From Desulfobacterales bacterium (GTDB lineage: Bacteria > Desulfobacterota > Desulfobacteria > Desulfobacterales > SpSt-501): DNA of 53,084 nucleotides. The DNA lies in the NCBI GenBank assembly GCA_030834695.1, contig JAUQXK010000041.1, forward strand, positions 1-53,084, written 5' to 3'. The position numbers were made by a program, and so were the translations under genes. The notes under the pieces are model-generated. The model saw only the letters and a list, made by a program, of their open reading frames with translations. It had not been told where the DNA came from and did not search any database. Position 1 is the stretch's first letter. Every line of letters starts with the position of its first letter. Shown here piece by piece: positions 27,864 to 36,429 of this stretch.

Positions 27864-29075
27864 CTAATAAATTGGCGCCTTTTCAGCCGCTGGGGCCTCA
27901 ACAGGGCGTGGATGATCCTTGCCGGGCCTTCCGCCTCCGTTTTCAGGCGCTGCGGCGCGACTCACAGCCGGCAGGCTGACCCGGAAAAGGCTGCCGCGGC
28001 CCGGGGCGGAGGAGACCGAAATTTCCCCCCCGTGCTGCTCGACGATCTTGTTGGCGATGAAGAGCCCCAGGCCGGTGCCCTTGTCGCCCTTGGACGAAAA
28101 AAACGGGGTGAAGAGCTTCTCCTGCGTGCCCGCATCCATGCCGACGCCGTTGTCGAGAATGTCGAATTCCAGCCGCTCTTTCCGGCGCCTCAGGCTGAAT
28201 ACAACTTTGGGCGTCCGTCTCGTCCCACCGGCCTGGCAGGCGTCGGCGGCGTTCTCCAGGATGTTCAGCAGAGCGGCTTGAACATAGGTGGAGTCGACTT
28301 CGAACTCTCCGCTGCCCGGATCCAACTCCTTTACGAAGGCGATCCCGGCTTCGGTCAGCTTGCCGGCCACCGCCGTCGCCACCTCCTCGGCCAGGGCCGC
28401 CGCATTCATCCGTTCCGGCTTTACTTCGCGTTTCTTCGAGTAGAAAAGAATGTCCAGGACCACTTTGCGGATCCGGTCGAATCGCTGCTTGACGATCTCC
28501 CAGCCCTCGCGCAGCTGCCTCGTATCACCTTTGGCCAGCCCGCCATCCACCAGGTAAACGCCCGCGTCCAGGCCGGTGAGCAGTCCTTTCAGCGCGTGTG
28601 AAATGGAGCCCAGCATGAGGCCCAGCGACGACAAATGGCTTTGCAGTTCGCTTTTTTCAGCCACCAACCGTTCGAGATTCAGCGTATACTCTCTGAGCTT
28701 CTCACGGGTCAGAATTCTCTCGGCCGCCCGCTGGATGGCGATCTCCAGCACGTCGACGTTGATGGGCTTGGTGATGAAATCCGTAGCGTCGTATTTGAGG
28801 CTCTTGACAGCCAGGTCCATATCGCCGTGGCCGGTGATCATGATGACCTCGACCTCCGGATTGGCGCGCTTGACCTTTTGCAGCAGTTCGAGCCCATCCA
28901 TTCCGGGCATCTTGATGTCGGTGAGGATCACCGGCGGCTGCAGACGAGCGAAAAGGTGCAGGGCATCCGCTCCGTTTTCCGCCTCCAGAACCTTGTAGCC
29001 GAGGTCGGTCAGCGGCAGGCGCAGGACCTCGCGAATGTCCTTTTCGTCGTCAACCAATAGGATGGTTTTTTCCAT
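27864..29075 (-). CDS. Response-regulator/histidine-kinase fusion
   Basis: 403 residues from the ATG at 29075. An N-terminal receiver (LLVDDEKD, phospho-acceptor Asp in LTDIKMPGMDG, Lys in TKPI) is joined through a coiled coil to a kinase core: His in LGSISHALKG, N-box ILENAADAC, then DNGVGMD and GTGLGLFIA. No membrane segment. It overlaps the haem-kinase gene upstream by 26 bases, so the two are co-translated. A receiver-first layout lets it be switched by another kinase and pass phosphate on. The likely inputs are the haem kinase and the likely targets the receivers in the Hdr block, including the one inside HdrA (inference). Confidence 0.9.
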   Translation of the reverse strand: MEKTILLVDDEKDIREVLRLPLTDLGYKVLEAENGADALHLFARLQPPVILTDIKMPGMDGLELLQKVKRANPEVEVIMITGHGDMDLAVKSLKYDATDFITKPINVDVLEIAIQRAAERILTREKLREYTLNLERLVAEKSELQSHLSSLGLMLGSISHALKGLLTGLDAGVYLVDGGLAKGDTRQLREGWEIVKQRFDRIRKVVLDILFYSKKREVKPERMNAAALAEEVATAVAGKLTEAGIAFVKELDPGSGEFEVDSTYVQAALLNILENAADACQAGGTRRTPKVVFSLRRRKERLEFDILDNGVGMDAGTQEKLFTPFFSSKGDKGTGLGLFIANKIVEQHGGEISVSSAPGRGSLFRVSLPAVSRAAAPENGGGRPGKDHPRPVEAPAAEKAPIY

Positions 29076-31353
29076 ATGCGGTTTCCGGAACGGGAAATTC
29101 CAGAAGAAAACAGACTCCGCCGCTCGCATGCGGCTTGACCTTGATGCTGCCGCGGCAGTCCTTCACGATGCCGTAGCTGATCGAAAGCCCCAAACCGGTG
29201 CCCTTGCCGGCCTGCTTGGTCGTGAAGAACGGTTCGAATATCCTCTCGGTGATGTTCGCGGGGATCCCAATGCCTGTGTCACAAATCTCGCACGCCACAG
29301 CCTGCAGCGTGACACGGGTCGCCAGAATGATGCGTTTTTGCCCCGGTCCGGCTTCGGCCGCTCCCCACCGCTCCTCGATAGCGTCCCGCGCGTTGATCAA
29401 CAGGTTGATGAAAACCTGCTCCAATCGCCCGGGATCCGCATCGATTTTCGGCAGGTTCGGCTCCGTCTCCCACACCACCTCGATGCTGCGCAGCTTCAGT
29501 TGCTGGCTGAAGATGTCGAACGCCCGCCGCAGCACGTCGTTGACCTGCACCCGCTCCAGTTTCAAGTCGGCTTTGCGGGCGAACTGGCGCATGTGGTCGA
29601 TGATGCGGGTGGCGCGGTCGACATTGGCGTCGATTTTTCTGAGCATGGACCCCAGGGTGCTCTCGTCGATAGCCTGCTGGCGGTCGAGCTTCTTGATGAA
29701 AAAGCTGCTGGCGGTCTTGATGACCGAAAGCGGCTGGTTCAGCTCGTGTGCAACGCCGGTGGCCATCTCCCCCAACGTGGCCATCTTGCTGGCCTGGATC
29801 AAATTTTGTTCGGTCTCCAGCCGCTTGGTGATGTCGCTGGTCGTCACCAGCAAGACGTTGCGGCCGGGGTATTCCCCAGGCGAGATCCGGATGTTCACGA
29901 AAAGCCGGTTCCCGTTCTTGTGCAAGTGCTTCACCTGGTTGAGTTCGGTGGCTGAACGCATGAGTTCACCGAAATGCGGACGATCCTCCGGAACGAACCG
30001 ATCCATGAAGGATTGGTTGAGCACTTCCTCCTTGCTCAGGCCGTAGACGGCCGTGACGCTTTGATTGCAGTCGACCACTTCCAGCGTTGCTCGGTCCAAC
30101 ACGAACACCGGGTTGGGGATCTGGTTGAAGATTTCGTGGTATTTGTGCTCGGATTTTTCTAGCTTCTCCTCCAGCTCTTTTCGTTCGGTGATGTCGAGGC
30201 TCATCTCCAGGACCGCGACGATCTGGCCTTCGTTGTTCTTGATGGGAGAGGTCCTGAAAATCCAGTGCACCTTGCTGCCGTCGCGATTGATACCCGTTTC
30301 CTCTCCCTGGTGCGGCAGACCGTCCTCGAAGGTCCTCTCGACCGGGCAGTGGCTGCATTTTTCATCCCGGCCCTTGTAGGCATGATAGCAGTGCTCGCCG
30401 GGATTCGGGCCGAAGCGGCGCCGGAACTCGCCGTTGAAGCTGAGCAGCCTCAAGTTGCGGTCCTGGACGGTGATCAGGCACGGCACGCGCTCCACGAGGG
30501 TCTGGTATTCATCGCGCTGCTTGTTCAGCTCCGCCTGCTTGCCGGCGATTTCGGCGCTCATCTGGTTGATGGCCACGGCGAGCTGCCCCATCTCATTGGC
30601 CTGACCGAGCTCGATGTGGCTGGGAAGAAGCCCTTGCCCGATGAGATGCGTTTCATCGATCAGTTTGCGGATCGGCCGGTTAACAAAACGCAGCACGAAG
30701 AAGAAAATGATGGCGGAGGGAATCAGGAACACAACGCCGGCAAGCCCGATGGAGGCGGTTTCCGCCAACCGGATTTCATGATCGGCATCTTCCAAAGACA
30801 CGACCACGTCCAAGGCGCCTAAAATCTTCTTGTCGTGGGGGTGGACATGGCACGCATCCGATGAGCAGCCCGGCTCGTTTCCGATGGGGCTGATGATGCC
30901 GAGTAGGCGATAGCCTTCCCTGGAGGTGAAAAGGCGCGTGCGCTGATCCAGCCCGATATCCACCAGCGGCGGTTCGGTGCGATGGCAGATGTAGCAGGCC
31001 TCCGCCTCGATATTCGTGCGGCTGTCCACCTCCGAGATCCGGTTGGAGTATTTGATCTGTCCCTCCTTGTTGTAGATCCGGATGTTTTTGATCTCCCTGA
31101 CCTTGGCGATGTTGTTGATGATCTGGTTGATGTCGTCCCGGGAATTAAGCATCATGGCGTAATGCGTGCCCAGCCGGATGGTGGTGGTCAGGCGATCGGT
31201 GGCGGCCACCACGTTTTCCATCAACTTTTTCTCTTGGTAATTCATGTTGAAGTAGGACCACGTGGAAATGGTGACCAGCAGCGTGATCCCGACGATAAAA
31301 ATAAGTTTGGAGGCCAGACGATGCCTCAGGCTGATAATGAACCGAATCAACAT
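29050..31353 (-). CDS. Membrane histidine kinase with periplasmic c-haem motifs and PAS domains
   Basis: 767 residues; GGGGGGAG precedes the ATG at 31353, which overlaps the HdrA-receiver gene by seven bases. A first membrane helix (~13-33) and a second (~205-228) bracket a ~170-residue periplasmic domain with CYICH and a longer CSSDACH (CX4CH) haem-attachment motif. HAMP-like and two PAS-like regions follow, the first with the Cys set EHCYHAYK, then KCSHC. The kinase core has H in GVAHELNQPL, NLLINARDA and GTGLGLSIS. The covalent haem would let it feel periplasmic redox state or a gas such as NO or O2. Its coupling to the HdrA-receiver gene suggests it controls that redox complex. Confidence 0.92.
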   Translation of the reverse strand: MLIRFIISLRHRLASKLIFIVGITLLVTISTWSYFNMNYQEKKLMENVVAATDRLTTTIRLGTHYAMMLNSRDDINQIINNIAKVREIKNIRIYNKEGQIKYSNRISEVDSRTNIEAEACYICHRTEPPLVDIGLDQRTRLFTSREGYRLLGIISPIGNEPGCSSDACHVHPHDKKILGALDVVVSLEDADHEIRLAETASIGLAGVVFLIPSAIIFFFVLRFVNRPIRKLIDETHLIGQGLLPSHIELGQANEMGQLAVAINQMSAEIAGKQAELNKQRDEYQTLVERVPCLITVQDRNLRLLSFNGEFRRRFGPNPGEHCYHAYKGRDEKCSHCPVERTFEDGLPHQGEETGINRDGSKVHWIFRTSPIKNNEGQIVAVLEMSLDITERKELEEKLEKSEHKYHEIFNQIPNPVFVLDRATLEVVDCNQSVTAVYGLSKEEVLNQSFMDRFVPEDRPHFGELMRSATELNQVKHLHKNGNRLFVNIRISPGEYPGRNVLLVTTSDITKRLETEQNLIQASKMATLGEMATGVAHELNQPLSVIKTASSFFIKKLDRQQAIDESTLGSMLRKIDANVDRATRIIDHMRQFARKADLKLERVQVNDVLRRAFDIFSQQLKLRSIEVVWETEPNLPKIDADPGRLEQVFINLLINARDAIEERWGAAEAGPGQKRIILATRVTLQAVACEICDTGIGIPANITERIFEPFFTTKQAGKGTGLGLSISYGIVKDCRGSIKVKPHASGGVCFLLEFPVPETAYGKNHPIG

Positions 31354-34300
31354 GCTCCCCCCACCGCGGCGTCGACCATCGCCAGCATCTGACGGGCAGG
31401 ATACCCTTGGAGATAAGCGGCGTTGTTCGGGCACACGGCTGCGCACGCCCCGCAGCCCTGACACATGGCTGGGTTGACCAGCAGCCTTTCGGAATCCGCG
31501 TCCAGCATCCGCGCCCCATACGGGCAGGCGTCGATGCACTGCTCGCAGAGGCTGCACAGGCTGTGCCGCACGCAGGCCACGACCTTACCCGTCGCCAGCC
31601 GTTCACGGCCAAGGATACGGAGCGCCCTTTGGGCGGCAGCTTCGGCGGTGGCGATGGACTCCGGGATGGAACGCGGGGAAAGCGCCAGCCCGCACGCGAA
31701 CACGCCCTCCTTGAGACTGTCGACGGGGCGCCACTTTGAGTCGGCCTCCTGGAAAAAGCCGTCCGCGTCGAGGTGGGCGCCGTACGCCTCGGCCAGCTCC
31801 CGCGGAAGCACCGGCACGATTCCCGTGGCGAGCACCACCAGTTGAGCGTCGATGCGCAGCATGCGCTGCAGAATCGGTTCCTCCACCGTTACCGTCAGTC
31901 CGCCATCGACCGGCTGAACGAGCGGTGAACGATCCAGCCGGTAGGGGATGAAGATCATGCCGGCCTGGCGCGCGCGGGTGAAGCCCGCTTCCATGAAGCC
32001 GGTCGCCATCAGATCGCGGTACAGAACGTACACGCTCAGTTGGGGATTCAGCTCCCGCAAGACGAAGGCTTGTTTCAAAGAGGCGGCGCAGCAGACGCGG
32101 CTGCAGTAGTTGCGGGGTTCCTGCCGCGACCCCACGCACTGGATCATCACCACCGCTTCCATCCCCTTGGCATCCAGATGCCCATCGGCCAACTTCCGTT
32201 CGAGCTCGGACTGGGTCATGACGGCCGGGCTGGCGCCCCACGCATACTCCTTGGCAGGAGCCTCCGTGCCGCCCGTCGCCAGGACGGCGACACCGTGTTT
32301 CAGGTGATATACTTGATTCTCGATGCCCTCGATTACGGTCGTGAAAGAGCCGACCTCCCCATGCGCCTGGACCACCCGGGATCGGGCATGCACCAGGATG
32401 CGCGGGTGCTTCTCGACGCGCGTGAGGGTGTCTTCGAGCAGGGCTCGAACATCGTGGCCCTCCAGGGTGCGACGGAGCCAGGTCAGGTTGCCCCCCAGCC
32501 GTTCGCCGATTTCCACCAGATCCACACCGTAACCGTGGTCGGCGATCGCGAGGGCGGCCGTCATGCCGGCAATCCCCCCGCCGACGACCAGCGCCCGGGG
32601 AGCGACCTGAATCACCGGAGCCGGATAGGGGTCCACCCATTTCAGCTTGGCCACACCGCTTCGGAGCTGCACGAGCGCCCCGGCAGCGGCGTCATTTCCC
32701 GAGATGTCGGACCACGGTGCAATGTCGACCGCCTCGACCAGGGACGCCGTCAACCCGGCCTCCGGGCCGAGTTCCCGGAGATGGCGATGATAAGTGTAGG
32801 ATAGACAGGCGCCGACCAACAGACGGTTGGCGTTCGTCTTCCCGACGAGGGTTAGCAGCTGCTCCCGGCCGTCCCGCGTGCACAGGTTTTCGATCGTCTC
32901 AACCGCAGCAACGGCCGGGTCGCCACGCAGCGCGCGCGAGAAGAATTCGGCTGGCGGCCGACTGTCTGCTGTCCGGCTGCAGCGGCAAAGCACGGCCAGA
33001 ATCCGAGGCGGCTCCCGGCTGAGACTCTCCGGCAAGGCCCCGCCAAGGCGGGGTTCCTCCGAGGCGAGGCTTCCTCCGGCCGAATGAATGACCCGGGAGA
33101 TGTTGGCGGCAGCGGCGGATGCCTGGATCACCGCCTCCCCGATGTCCTTCATGCCGCTGAAAGCGCCGCCGATCACGATCCCAGGATGCCGTGTGCGGCT
33201 CATCGAAAAGGGCTCGGGTTCGATGAAGCCCCACGGATTGAGGGGAAGCCCCAGCTGGGTGGCCAGTTGCGCGGAAACGGGCGCCGGCCGCTGACCTACG
33301 GCCAAAACCACCATGTCGAAGGATTCCGCCTGGCACGCCCCGGCGGCATCCACCCAGCGGAGCGCCAGCCCGCCGGAGGCCGGATCGCCCACCAGGGAAT
33401 GCGGACGCGACCGGATGAACCGCACGCCCTGCTGGTGTTCGGCCACGTCGCGATAGCGCTGAAAGGTTTTTCCGAACGTGCGCATGTCCATATAAAAGAT
33501 GGTTGCCTCGAAATCGCCTTCGACCCGCGTTTTCGCCAGCAGGGCCTCTTTGACGGACACCATGCAGCAGATGTTCGAGCAGAAATCGGCATCCGTCTGA
33601 ACATCCCGGGAGCCCACGCACTGGATCCAGGCGACCCGTCGGACCGGCCGGCCGTCGCTCAGGCGGGTGAGGCGGCCGGCGGTCGGCCCGGTGCCGCTCA
33701 GCAGGCGCTCGAATTCGATCTGGGTCAGCACGTTCCGCTCGACCCCGTAGCCGAAGGGGTTCTTTCCGGAGGACGGATCGTAGAAGGCCGTACCTCCGCA
33801 CAACAGCACCGCGCCGGTTTCGACCTGGCGGGCCTCGGCGGCCTGAATGCGTTGGAACACCTGCACGACTTTCGGGATCAGGCTGTCCACATCGAAGGGC
33901 TTGACGAGGTAGTCCATCGCGCCGATCTTCATGGCCCCCACCGCGGTCTCCACCGTGGCATAGGCGGTCATCATGATGACCGCAAGCTCCGGCGACAGCT
34001 GCTTGGCGCGGTCGAGGACTTCGACCCCATCCATGCCCGGCATTTTGATGTCCAGCAGCATGAGGTGATACGGCGCAGCCAGCAGCAAGTCCAGCGCTTC
34101 AGGCCCCGACCCGGCCATGTCCGCGCTGAACCCTTCGGCCTCCAGCCACTCCTTCAATGAATCGCGCACGGCCAGTTCGTCATCCACCACTAGGATGTGA
34201 AACTTCCGGCGCTCGGCCTCCGGCATGCGGATGGCGTCCGTGGGACAGGCCTGAACGCAGGCTCCGCAGCGCGTGCAGGCCGCCGCGTCGAGGACATAGG

Positions 34301-34769
34301 CGTTGGGGATGCTGTGCGGCACCGGCAGGTAGATGGCCTTCCGCCGGGTGAGACCGGCGTTGAACGCGTCGGAAACCTCCACCGGGCAGGCCGGCGTGCA
34401 GCGGCCGCAGCCGACGCAGCGTTCCGGGTCCACCCAGAGCGGCTGCTGTTTGAGCGTCACTCGCAGTTTGCCGGGCTCCCCTTCGATGCCGGTGACCTCG
34501 GTGGCCAGCCGAATATCGATGTTCTCGTGAAAAAGTCCCCGGCGCAGGCAGTGCTGGGAGGCGTCATCGCGTTGCACCAGCGGCAGCATCCGGCACATGC
34601 CGCAGTGATCGGTGGGGAACTGGTAATCGAGCTGGCTCAGGATGCCGCCCAGGTGCGGGGCGCGGTCCACGAGGGTGACCCCGTATCCGTATTCGGCCAG
34701 ATCCAGGGCGGCGCGGATGCCCGCGATTCCGGCGCCAACCACCACTGCTGTGCCGATCCGACGTTTCAT
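31347..34769 (-). CDS. Tandem HdrA-like flavoprotein with an internal response-regulator receiver domain
   Basis: 1140 residues from the ATG at 34769 (AGGGGAGGGG upstream). Module 1: FAD motif VVGAGIAGIRAALDLAEYG, HCGMC, and two ferredoxin motifs (CVGCGRCTPACP, CTRCGACVQACP). A CheY-like receiver sits in the middle of this module (~190-310; VVDDE, phospho-acceptor Asp in LLDIKMPGMDG, Thr in MMTA, Lys in VKPF, all present). The rest of module 1 follows (QCVGSRD with SNICC). Module 2: LCRCSR start, a second FAD motif VVGGGIAGMTAALAIADHG, QCVGSR, CSLCEQCIDACP and CQGCGACAAVCP. HdrA subunits split electron pairs at FAD between high- and low-potential acceptors. A receiver in such an enzyme implies phosphorylation control of electron flow, with the overlapping haem kinase an obvious candidate partner. 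Confidence 0.9.
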   Translation of the reverse strand: MKRRIGTAVVVGAGIAGIRAALDLAEYGYGVTLVDRAPHLGGILSQLDYQFPTDHCGMCRMLPLVQRDDASQHCLRRGLFHENIDIRLATEVTGIEGEPGKLRVTLKQQPLWVDPERCVGCGRCTPACPVEVSDAFNAGLTRRKAIYLPVPHSIPNAYVLDAAACTRCGACVQACPTDAIRMPEAERRKFHILVVDDELAVRDSLKEWLEAEGFSADMAGSGPEALDLLLAAPYHLMLLDIKMPGMDGVEVLDRAKQLSPELAVIMMTAYATVETAVGAMKIGAMDYLVKPFDVDSLIPKVVQVFQRIQAAEARQVETGAVLLCGGTAFYDPSSGKNPFGYGVERNVLTQIEFERLLSGTGPTAGRLTRLSDGRPVRRVAWIQCVGSRDVQTDADFCSNICCMVSVKEALLAKTRVEGDFEATIFYMDMRTFGKTFQRYRDVAEHQQGVRFIRSRPHSLVGDPASGGLALRWVDAAGACQAESFDMVVLAVGQRPAPVSAQLATQLGLPLNPWGFIEPEPFSMSRTRHPGIVIGGAFSGMKDIGEAVIQASAAAANISRVIHSAGGSLASEEPRLGGALPESLSREPPRILAVLCRCSRTADSRPPAEFFSRALRGDPAVAAVETIENLCTRDGREQLLTLVGKTNANRLLVGACLSYTYHRHLRELGPEAGLTASLVEAVDIAPWSDISGNDAAAGALVQLRSGVAKLKWVDPYPAPVIQVAPRALVVGGGIAGMTAALAIADHGYGVDLVEIGERLGGNLTWLRRTLEGHDVRALLEDTLTRVEKHPRILVHARSRVVQAHGEVGSFTTVIEGIENQVYHLKHGVAVLATGGTEAPAKEYAWGASPAVMTQSELERKLADGHLDAKGMEAVVMIQCVGSRQEPRNYCSRVCCAASLKQAFVLRELNPQLSVYVLYRDLMATGFMEAGFTRARQAGMIFIPYRLDRSPLVQPVDGGLTVTVEEPILQRMLRIDAQLVVLATGIVPVLPRELAEAYGAHLDADGFFQEADSKWRPVDSLKEGVFACGLALSPRSIPESIATAEAAAQRALRILGRERLATGKVVACVRHSLCSLCEQCIDACPYGARMLDADSERLLVNPAMCQGCGACAAVCPNNAAYLQGYPARQMLAMVDAAVGGAC

Positions 34770-34790
34770 GATGACCCCTCCCCTTAGCAA

Positions 34791-35948
34791 TCAGCCGGCC
34801 GAAGGACGGCTGATTCCTACGACTTCAGGAAACTCGTTTTCCCGAAATTCGAAAAGCGGCGGCTTTTCGTCGATGCGGCGCCCCGCCAGGTAGCCGAACG
34901 CGGCCTGGGTCCGGTGGGCCACACTGCGAAACAGCTCCATCAGCGACAGGTCGTTCGGACACGCATTGGAGCATTGGCCGCAGCCCACGCACGCCGTGCT
35001 CATATGGGCCAGGCGGGTGAGGTGGTAAAACAGCGTATCCGTCGGCAGCTTGACGGCGCCCCGGTGTTCGGCCCAGCGCAGGTATTGGGACGGCTCGTGG
35101 TCGAATACGTCCGTGACAAAGACGCACTCGCGGCAGTAACACACGGGGCAGGCCACGCGGCAGTTGTAGCAGTTGATGCAATCGGCCAGATAGGTGCTCA
35201 GTTTTTCGAGAGTTTCCGTGGCCGCACGTGTTCTTTGGAACATCTCATCCCGGTAAGCGATGCGTTCGGCGATGAGCTTTTCCAACGCTTTCGGACGCGA
35301 AGCCGGTTCGGGGGCTTCGGCGAACCCGAGTTTTCCGAGCAGGCTTTCGCCCTTCGCCGTGCGGGCCTGAACCCAAATTTCCTTGGCCGTATCGACACCG
35401 AAAAGCCCGATCGCGATATCGGCCCCCTCCGCCGTCGGCGATTCGCAGGCCTTGCAGGCCGGCGACAGATCGACGCCGTCCATGGCGGCGCCGGAGCCCG
35501 TCAGGACCGCACGGCTGAACTTCTGCGTGGCTGCCTCCGGCGGTTCGGTGGCCCACCGAAAATAATCCCGGTTGCTGTAAGCACCCAGGCAGTCGAGGCC
35601 GATGATCACCACGTCGTCGGTCCGGCCCTGTTTGAGTTTGACCAGCTCGACGAAGGCCCTGATTTCGCAAGGCCGCAAAACCGCCGCCACCTGGCCGCCG
35701 CTGGGCTTGCGGGTCAGCCGGGAGAGCAGCCGGGCCGAATTGACGGCAAAGGCCGGTGACAGGGGATCGGCCTGGTCCAACTGCTGCGGATCCGTGATGA
35801 GGGCCGGCATGACCCGGTTTTTCATCGGAAGCCGCCGAGGCGCCAAAACGGCGCTGATTTCTTCCCGGTTGAGAACCGCCTTGAGAAAGTTTCGCAGGGC
35901 CTCCGCAAGGTTCTGATCCATGACCTCGATGCGTGCCGTTTTCGCCAT
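34791..35948 (-). CDS. FdhB/FrhB-like iron-sulfur flavoprotein subunit
   Basis: 385 residues from the ATG at 35948 (GGAGGAGG upstream). The central region (VAAVLRPCEIRAFVELVKL, then IIGLDCLGAY) matches the FrhB/FdhB fold that binds FAD and hands electrons to or from F420, NAD(P)H or a formate-dehydrogenase subunit. Cys groups CINCYNCRVACP with CYCREC, and CVGCGQCSNACP, should hold two or more [4Fe-4S] clusters. No FdhA or hydrogenase large subunit lies nearby, so the electron partner must be a soluble cofactor or an enzyme encoded elsewhere. It lies between FlpD and HdrA-receiver in the same block and is probably a subunit of that complex. Confidence 0.83.
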   Translation of the reverse strand: MAKTARIEVMDQNLAEALRNFLKAVLNREEISAVLAPRRLPMKNRVMPALITDPQQLDQADPLSPAFAVNSARLLSRLTRKPSGGQVAAVLRPCEIRAFVELVKLKQGRTDDVVIIGLDCLGAYSNRDYFRWATEPPEAATQKFSRAVLTGSGAAMDGVDLSPACKACESPTAEGADIAIGLFGVDTAKEIWVQARTAKGESLLGKLGFAEAPEPASRPKALEKLIAERIAYRDEMFQRTRAATETLEKLSTYLADCINCYNCRVACPVCYCRECVFVTDVFDHEPSQYLRWAEHRGAVKLPTDTLFYHLTRLAHMSTACVGCGQCSNACPNDLSLMELFRSVAHRTQAAFGYLAGRRIDEKPPLFEFRENEFPEVVGISRPSAG

Positions 35949-35981
35949 GGCCTCCTCCGCCGAACCGTGAATCAATGAGGT

Positions 35982-36404
35982 TCAAATTACCATTTTCAAC
36001 CTGGCGGCGCTGGGCTCCAGGCGTTTGATCTGCTCCGTCATCTCCCGCATGATCTCGGCGAACCGGATGCCGTCGCTGGCGCCGATCCACGTCAGGCGCA
36101 GGCGCTGCGGTTCAAAGCCGAACTGCTCGATGATCTCTTTAAGCAGTTTGATCCGCCGGCGGGCCTTGTAGTTCCCATTGATGTAGTGGCAATCACCGGG
36201 ATTGCACCCGCTGACCAGAACGCCGTCCGCGCCGTCCAGCAGCGCCTTGATCACGTATTTCGGATCGACCATGCCGGTGCACATGACCCGGACGATCCGG
36301 ATGTTGGGCGGGTAGGCCAGGCGGGAGGTGCCGGCCAGGTCAGCGGCCGTATAGGTACACCAGTTGCAGAAGAAGGCCACAATGGTGGGTTCGAAATCGC
36401 TCAT
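35982..36404 (-). CDS. flpD: FlpD/MvhD-type [2Fe-2S] electron-transfer subunit
   Basis: 140 residues from the ATG at 36404 (AAAGGAGCC upstream); a longer frame inside the HdrA gene is not used. Conserved cysteines: FFCNWCTY near the start, VMCTGMVDPKY, and SGCNPGDCHYINGN. This protein links HdrA to hydrogenase, formate dehydrogenase or NADH-oxidising partners in HdrABC-MvhADG and HdrABC-Flox systems. Positions that are Sec in some homologues are Cys here. It sits 25 bases after hdrA and ahead of the FdhB-like gene, consistent with a FlpD bridge between them. Confidence 0.93.
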   Translation of the reverse strand: MSDFEPTIVAFFCNWCTYTAADLAGTSRLAYPPNIRIVRVMCTGMVDPKYVIKALLDGADGVLVSGCNPGDCHYINGNYKARRRIKLLKEIIEQFGFEPQRLRLTWIGASDGIRFAEIMREMTEQIKRLEPSAARLKMVI

Positions 36405-36429
36405 CGGATGGCTCCTTTCTATCTGATCT

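Noticed and set aside
35979-35987. The FlpD stop (TGA) is in the same frame as the FdhB-like gene, as a third Sec candidate
   Set aside because: The upstream protein ends at a normal FlpD C-terminus, the next gene has its own strong ribosome-binding site, and no homologue has Cys there; the shared frame is a one-in-three coincidence.
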